From positions 62,001 through 126,000 of the forward strand of contig JAIVFJ010000101.1 of NCBI GenBank assembly GCA_025765615.1: a DNA stretch of 64,000 nucleotides, read 5' to 3'. The notes below the pieces were generated by a model. It saw only the letters and a program-made list of their open reading frames with translations, made no database searches and had not been told where the DNA came from. Positions within the stretch are counted from its first letter, which is position 1. Each line of letters begins with the position of its first letter. The stretch comes from Zopfochytrium polystomum (lineage: Eukaryota; Chytridiomycota; Chytridiomycetes; Chytridiales; Chytridiaceae). The position numbers and the translations under genes were made by a program. Below, one piece after another: positions 61,038 to 64,000 of this stretch.

Positions 61038-61357
61038 TGACGACAGGGTGGGTTTGTTTCCTTGGGGGTTGTCTGGACCAGAGGGGCGAAGTTTGGCGCG
61101 GGGAGCCGGGGGCTTCTGGTTGGAGTGTCGAGTAAGGCGCATTAAAGAGAAAAATGTATTGGTTCGGGCGAAAAGAATCCGTTATCGGCAGAATGTAAGG
61201 CGCGAATCGGGCCCGTTATGAAAGAGATAAAAAAAAAAAAAAAAAAAAAAGGCGACGACGGCGCGAACGCAATGGATTGCCGTCTGCCACGGTTGTTATG
61301 CAGGCAAAAGGGAGCAATAAAGAAAAAAAAGAGAACACCCAACCAAGAAAGAGCACA
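61038..61357. other. Convergent spacer with an A22 run
   Basis: The 3' flanks of the capping-protein and GRWD1 genes. An A tract at about 61229-61250 and further A-rich DNA near 61320 are present. No gene is seen. Confidence 0.55.
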
Positions 61358-64000
61358 TCAAGAATTGATCGTCTTGAAGATGCTGAAGCCCGACAGAGCG
61401 GTGGACGCCAGCACGCCCGGCATCTGCTTGTGCCAATGCAGCTCCTTGAGGTCCTGCTGGCCCTGGTGCACAAACAGCAGCTGCGGCGGCACCTCGACCG
61501 CGGCGCCACCCGCGCCGCCGCCCGCCATCACCGCCTCTTCCTCCGGGTCCCGCTCCAGCGCCAGATCCCATATCGTCAGCTGGTCGTCCGATCCCGCCGC
61601 CGCCAGCATCGACGACTCGAACGGGTGCCATTCGATCGACGTGATTGCCCCGCGGTGCCAGTTGAACGTCGCCGCCGGCACCGGCGGGTTCGTCGCGCTC
61701 GACTGCGCGACGCCGCGGAGGTCCCAGACGCTGAACGCCCCAGAGTCGCTTCCGGACGCGAGGAGGTTATCCGTGAGCCTGCCAGTTGGCGGCGTGCGAG
61801 ATGGGGATGATTGGTCTGTCAGAACAGCGTGTGTAGAAAAATGTGGAGTGAAAGGGCGGCTCGAAGTGGGGGTCGCGGGCACTCAAAGGTGCTTCAAAAA
61901 AAGCCCAGGGAAGAGAGAAAAAAAATGTTTGGCGAAAAATAGTGTTGGCGGGAGGTAAAAATGATTTTCGCTCCTTGCAGAGACGAGAACAATCGTTCCC
62001 AACCAACGTGGAGATCGTCAAAATTTTGATATTGCTCGGGAAGCGGGCCATAGCACAACATCAGAGACGACTCTCTCGACTTCGTTTTCACTTGATCGAG
62101 AAAGACACATGTCGGCGGCAAAACGCAACCATAGAGCGACATGTGGGGCAAGAGGCGGAGCCTCCCTCCAAGCGATCCATTTTTGGGTAAACCAAACAAT
62201 TAAGAAGAAAGACTAACCTGTTCCAAGATATAACATTCACATCCGAGTCGTGCGCGACCCAAGAAATCTGCGGCTTTTTCTTTGTCCTTGTGTCCCAGAT
62301 GCGAATGGTTTTGTCCGCGGAGCAGGACGCGAAAACGGTGTCCTCCGACGGAGACCATTGGATATCCTCCACGGAGCTTTCGTGGCCCTTGAACGGTTGC
62401 GCTTCGGAGACAAAGGTGGCTTGTGATTGGACAGTGAGGAAAATGTTGTGCGCAATGTCACCGGTGAGGAGTCTGCAGATTCGATGGCGCCGTTAGAACG
62501 AAAGCACCGCACAACGCAGCAAAGGAATGGCAAGAGTGAACTCACCGATACTTCTGGTTCGCGCCAGACCAATCCATTGCAAAGCCTTCATTTCGACCGT
62601 GCTTGTCCACCGTGAATATGGGCTTGAGCGATTCCTTGGATGGAACAACACCGGGGGTGTCGATGGCTGCGACGACCTGCGTCAGATCCCAAATATAAAC
62701 GCGTCCGTTTTCGGACCAAGTAGAGACGATCTGCAGGGACTCGTGGTGAGGCATGGCTCGTATCCGATTTACCGAGCCGCTGTGAGGGATCGTCCTGTGC
62801 TCGAGGACCGGATCGTCGTCGAAAGCCTGCACGAGAATGAGAACTGATGTCCTGCGAAAGTTACTGACCGGCGCACCTCATCATCGGATTCATCATCCAT
62901 TTCTGCAAAAAAAAGCATTAATAATGCTCTAGTTCACTTCGTCGCAAACCGAGTCCGCTCATGACGCTCACCATCCTGCTTTGTCTTCTGCAACTCGGAT
63001 GCTTTCATCACGTAGATTTTGTTCTCCACTGCGCGGTCCGCTTGAGACCCTGCGACCATGTACGAAGTCATTGGGAACTAGAGCGAAAGAAATCACGAAA
63101 GGTTCAGAGAGGTTGGAATGACCTTGAGCACAAGCATTGTCTGCATACAGTTTTCCGGTTTATCCCAAGGTTATCCTTCAAAAAGTCGAAACTCAAGCAT
63201 GGCCATTCAACGTGCAACTGGTGAAGCATCTCGTAGACAGTGTTGTCCGGAACTAACACTTCACCCTCAGCAAGCTGCTGTCCCGGCAGGTAGACGTTGA
63301 CGTTCGCATCGTCAACATCGTCATCGTCGTCGTTGGAGGCACCGATGTTGGTAGCTTTACCTTTTCCTTTCCCATTACCGGCACCATTATCAATGCCATC
63401 CATGTCCATGTCTATTGGGTGGACGAGGGAGATGAGCTTGGCAAGTTTGGTTCCGACATAAGAGCAACACAGGATTGAAGCGAGAGGAGAGATACAAGAA
63501 AAAAAAAAGTCTACCTTCATCCTCATCTTCGTCGTCGCTGCCCTTATCGATGATCACCTCCCCTTCATCGTCATCCTCCTCGTCCATCCACGCATCTTCG
63601 AACTCGCCCATTTCGTCAGGGTCTTCGGCCGACGAAGCACTTGCCATTGCGTCCGCCGCGGACGCGGTCGCGTCGCTCCTGGCGGCCTTTTTTCTGTCGC
63701 TGTCTGTGGGGGGAGTATCTTCTTCGGGAGCAGCAGCCGCATAGACCGAGGCCGGGGGAAAGACTTGGGCTTGTGCAGGAGATGGAGCAGGCGATGCTGT
63801 TGGTGGTGCTGTTGGTGGTGGTCGTGGTGGGAGGGAGGAGGGAGTCGGTGTGGGTGGTGGTCTCCCTCGAAGGGCGGCGGCATATGTTCTTGTTGGCACA
63901 ACGGAAGAGGAGGAGGAGGAGGCGGTCTGGGATGTTGTTGTTGTCGTTGTTGTTGATGCTGTTGTTGCCACTGCCGCCGTCGACGGCGCTGGCGCGGCCG
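61358..64000 (-). CDS. RRB1: GRWD1/Rrb1 ribosome-assembly WD40 protein, 5' end off the window
   Basis: Seven exons are in view: 63515 to beyond 64000, 63149-63411, 62972-63077, 62877-62902, 62546-62826, 62218-62472 and 61358-61778. GRWD1/Rrb1 is the dedicated chaperone of ribosomal protein uL3 in the nucleolus. The protein has a low-complexity start, an acidic stretch (DEMGEFEDAWMDEEDDDEGE), then YLPGQQLAEGEVLVPDNTVY, VEWPCLSFDFLKDNLG, TSYMVAGSQADR and several WD repeats (GHESSVEDIQWSPSEDTVFA, SADKTIRIWDTR, HRGAITSIEWHPFESSML). It ends ALSGFSIFKTINS. No in-frame ATG occurs in the last 480 bases, so the start codon lies beyond the right edge. Intron 6 is long (439 bp). Confidence 0.93.

Overview
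This window is nuclear DNA from a fungus, most likely a zoosporic (chytrid-type) one; that placement is an inference. Genes sit on both strands and are densely packed. Almost all are split by short GT-AG introns of about 40-440 bp. The gene set is eukaryotic: lanosterol 14-alpha-demethylase, HMG-CoA synthase, BUD13, riboflavin kinase, RAD6, a proteasome beta subunit, GRWD1/Rrb1, the capping-protein beta subunit and DNA polymerase epsilon subunit POLE3. A LisH-AAA katanin-like gene of the KATNAL2 type, usual in lineages with flagella, and a C19orf44-like gene argue against yeasts and most Dikarya. Coding DNA is GC-rich, while introns and spacers carry many homopolymer and CA/GA tracts.

Layout. 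1-4.6 kb: spacer holding a complete Tc1/mariner-type element (778-4582) with about 184-bp inverted repeats, a DD34E transposase with a broken frame, and a second gene on the opposite strand. 4.7-17.9 kb: HD-type phosphohydrolase, SET methyltransferase, a coiled-coil protein, BRAP2/Etp1-like E3 ligase, VanZ-like membrane protein, BUD13, riboflavin kinase and a secreted catalase-peroxidase. 18-28.3 kb: repeat-rich and gene-poor, with an F-box/LRR-like protein, a decayed LTR-retroelement integrase and a VOC (glyoxalase-fold) gene with a 7-nt exon. 28.7-34.7 kb: POLE3, AMMECR1, proteasome beta-4, RAD6 and a small coiled-coil protein. 34.8-41.7 kb: one 22-exon gene predicted to encode a TIR-NACHT-WD40 protein. 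42.7-49.1 kb: renalase-like flavoprotein, a Gly/Arg-rich basic protein and a C19orf44-like protein. 49.4-55.1 kb: HMG-CoA synthase and CYP51 head to head. 55.9-64 kb: the KATNAL2-like gene with a one-base frameshift, capping protein beta, and GRWD1 running off the right edge.

Themes. Many genes are divergent pairs on short spacers, two of which carry CACGTG palindromes. The two sterol-pathway genes share a 1.86-kb divergent spacer with three TCACNCCAC (sterol-regulatory-element type) motifs. RAD6, the proteasome subunit and the RING/UBP protein belong to ubiquitin pathways but are not arranged as a unit. The most interesting finds are the TIR-NACHT-WD40 gene with its one-blade-per-exon layout, the two-gene Tc1-like element whose terminal repeats contain an internally flipped segment, and the sterol-gene promoter. 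Exon coordinates come from hand reading of splice signals and reading frame; every model listed closes in frame unless stated.
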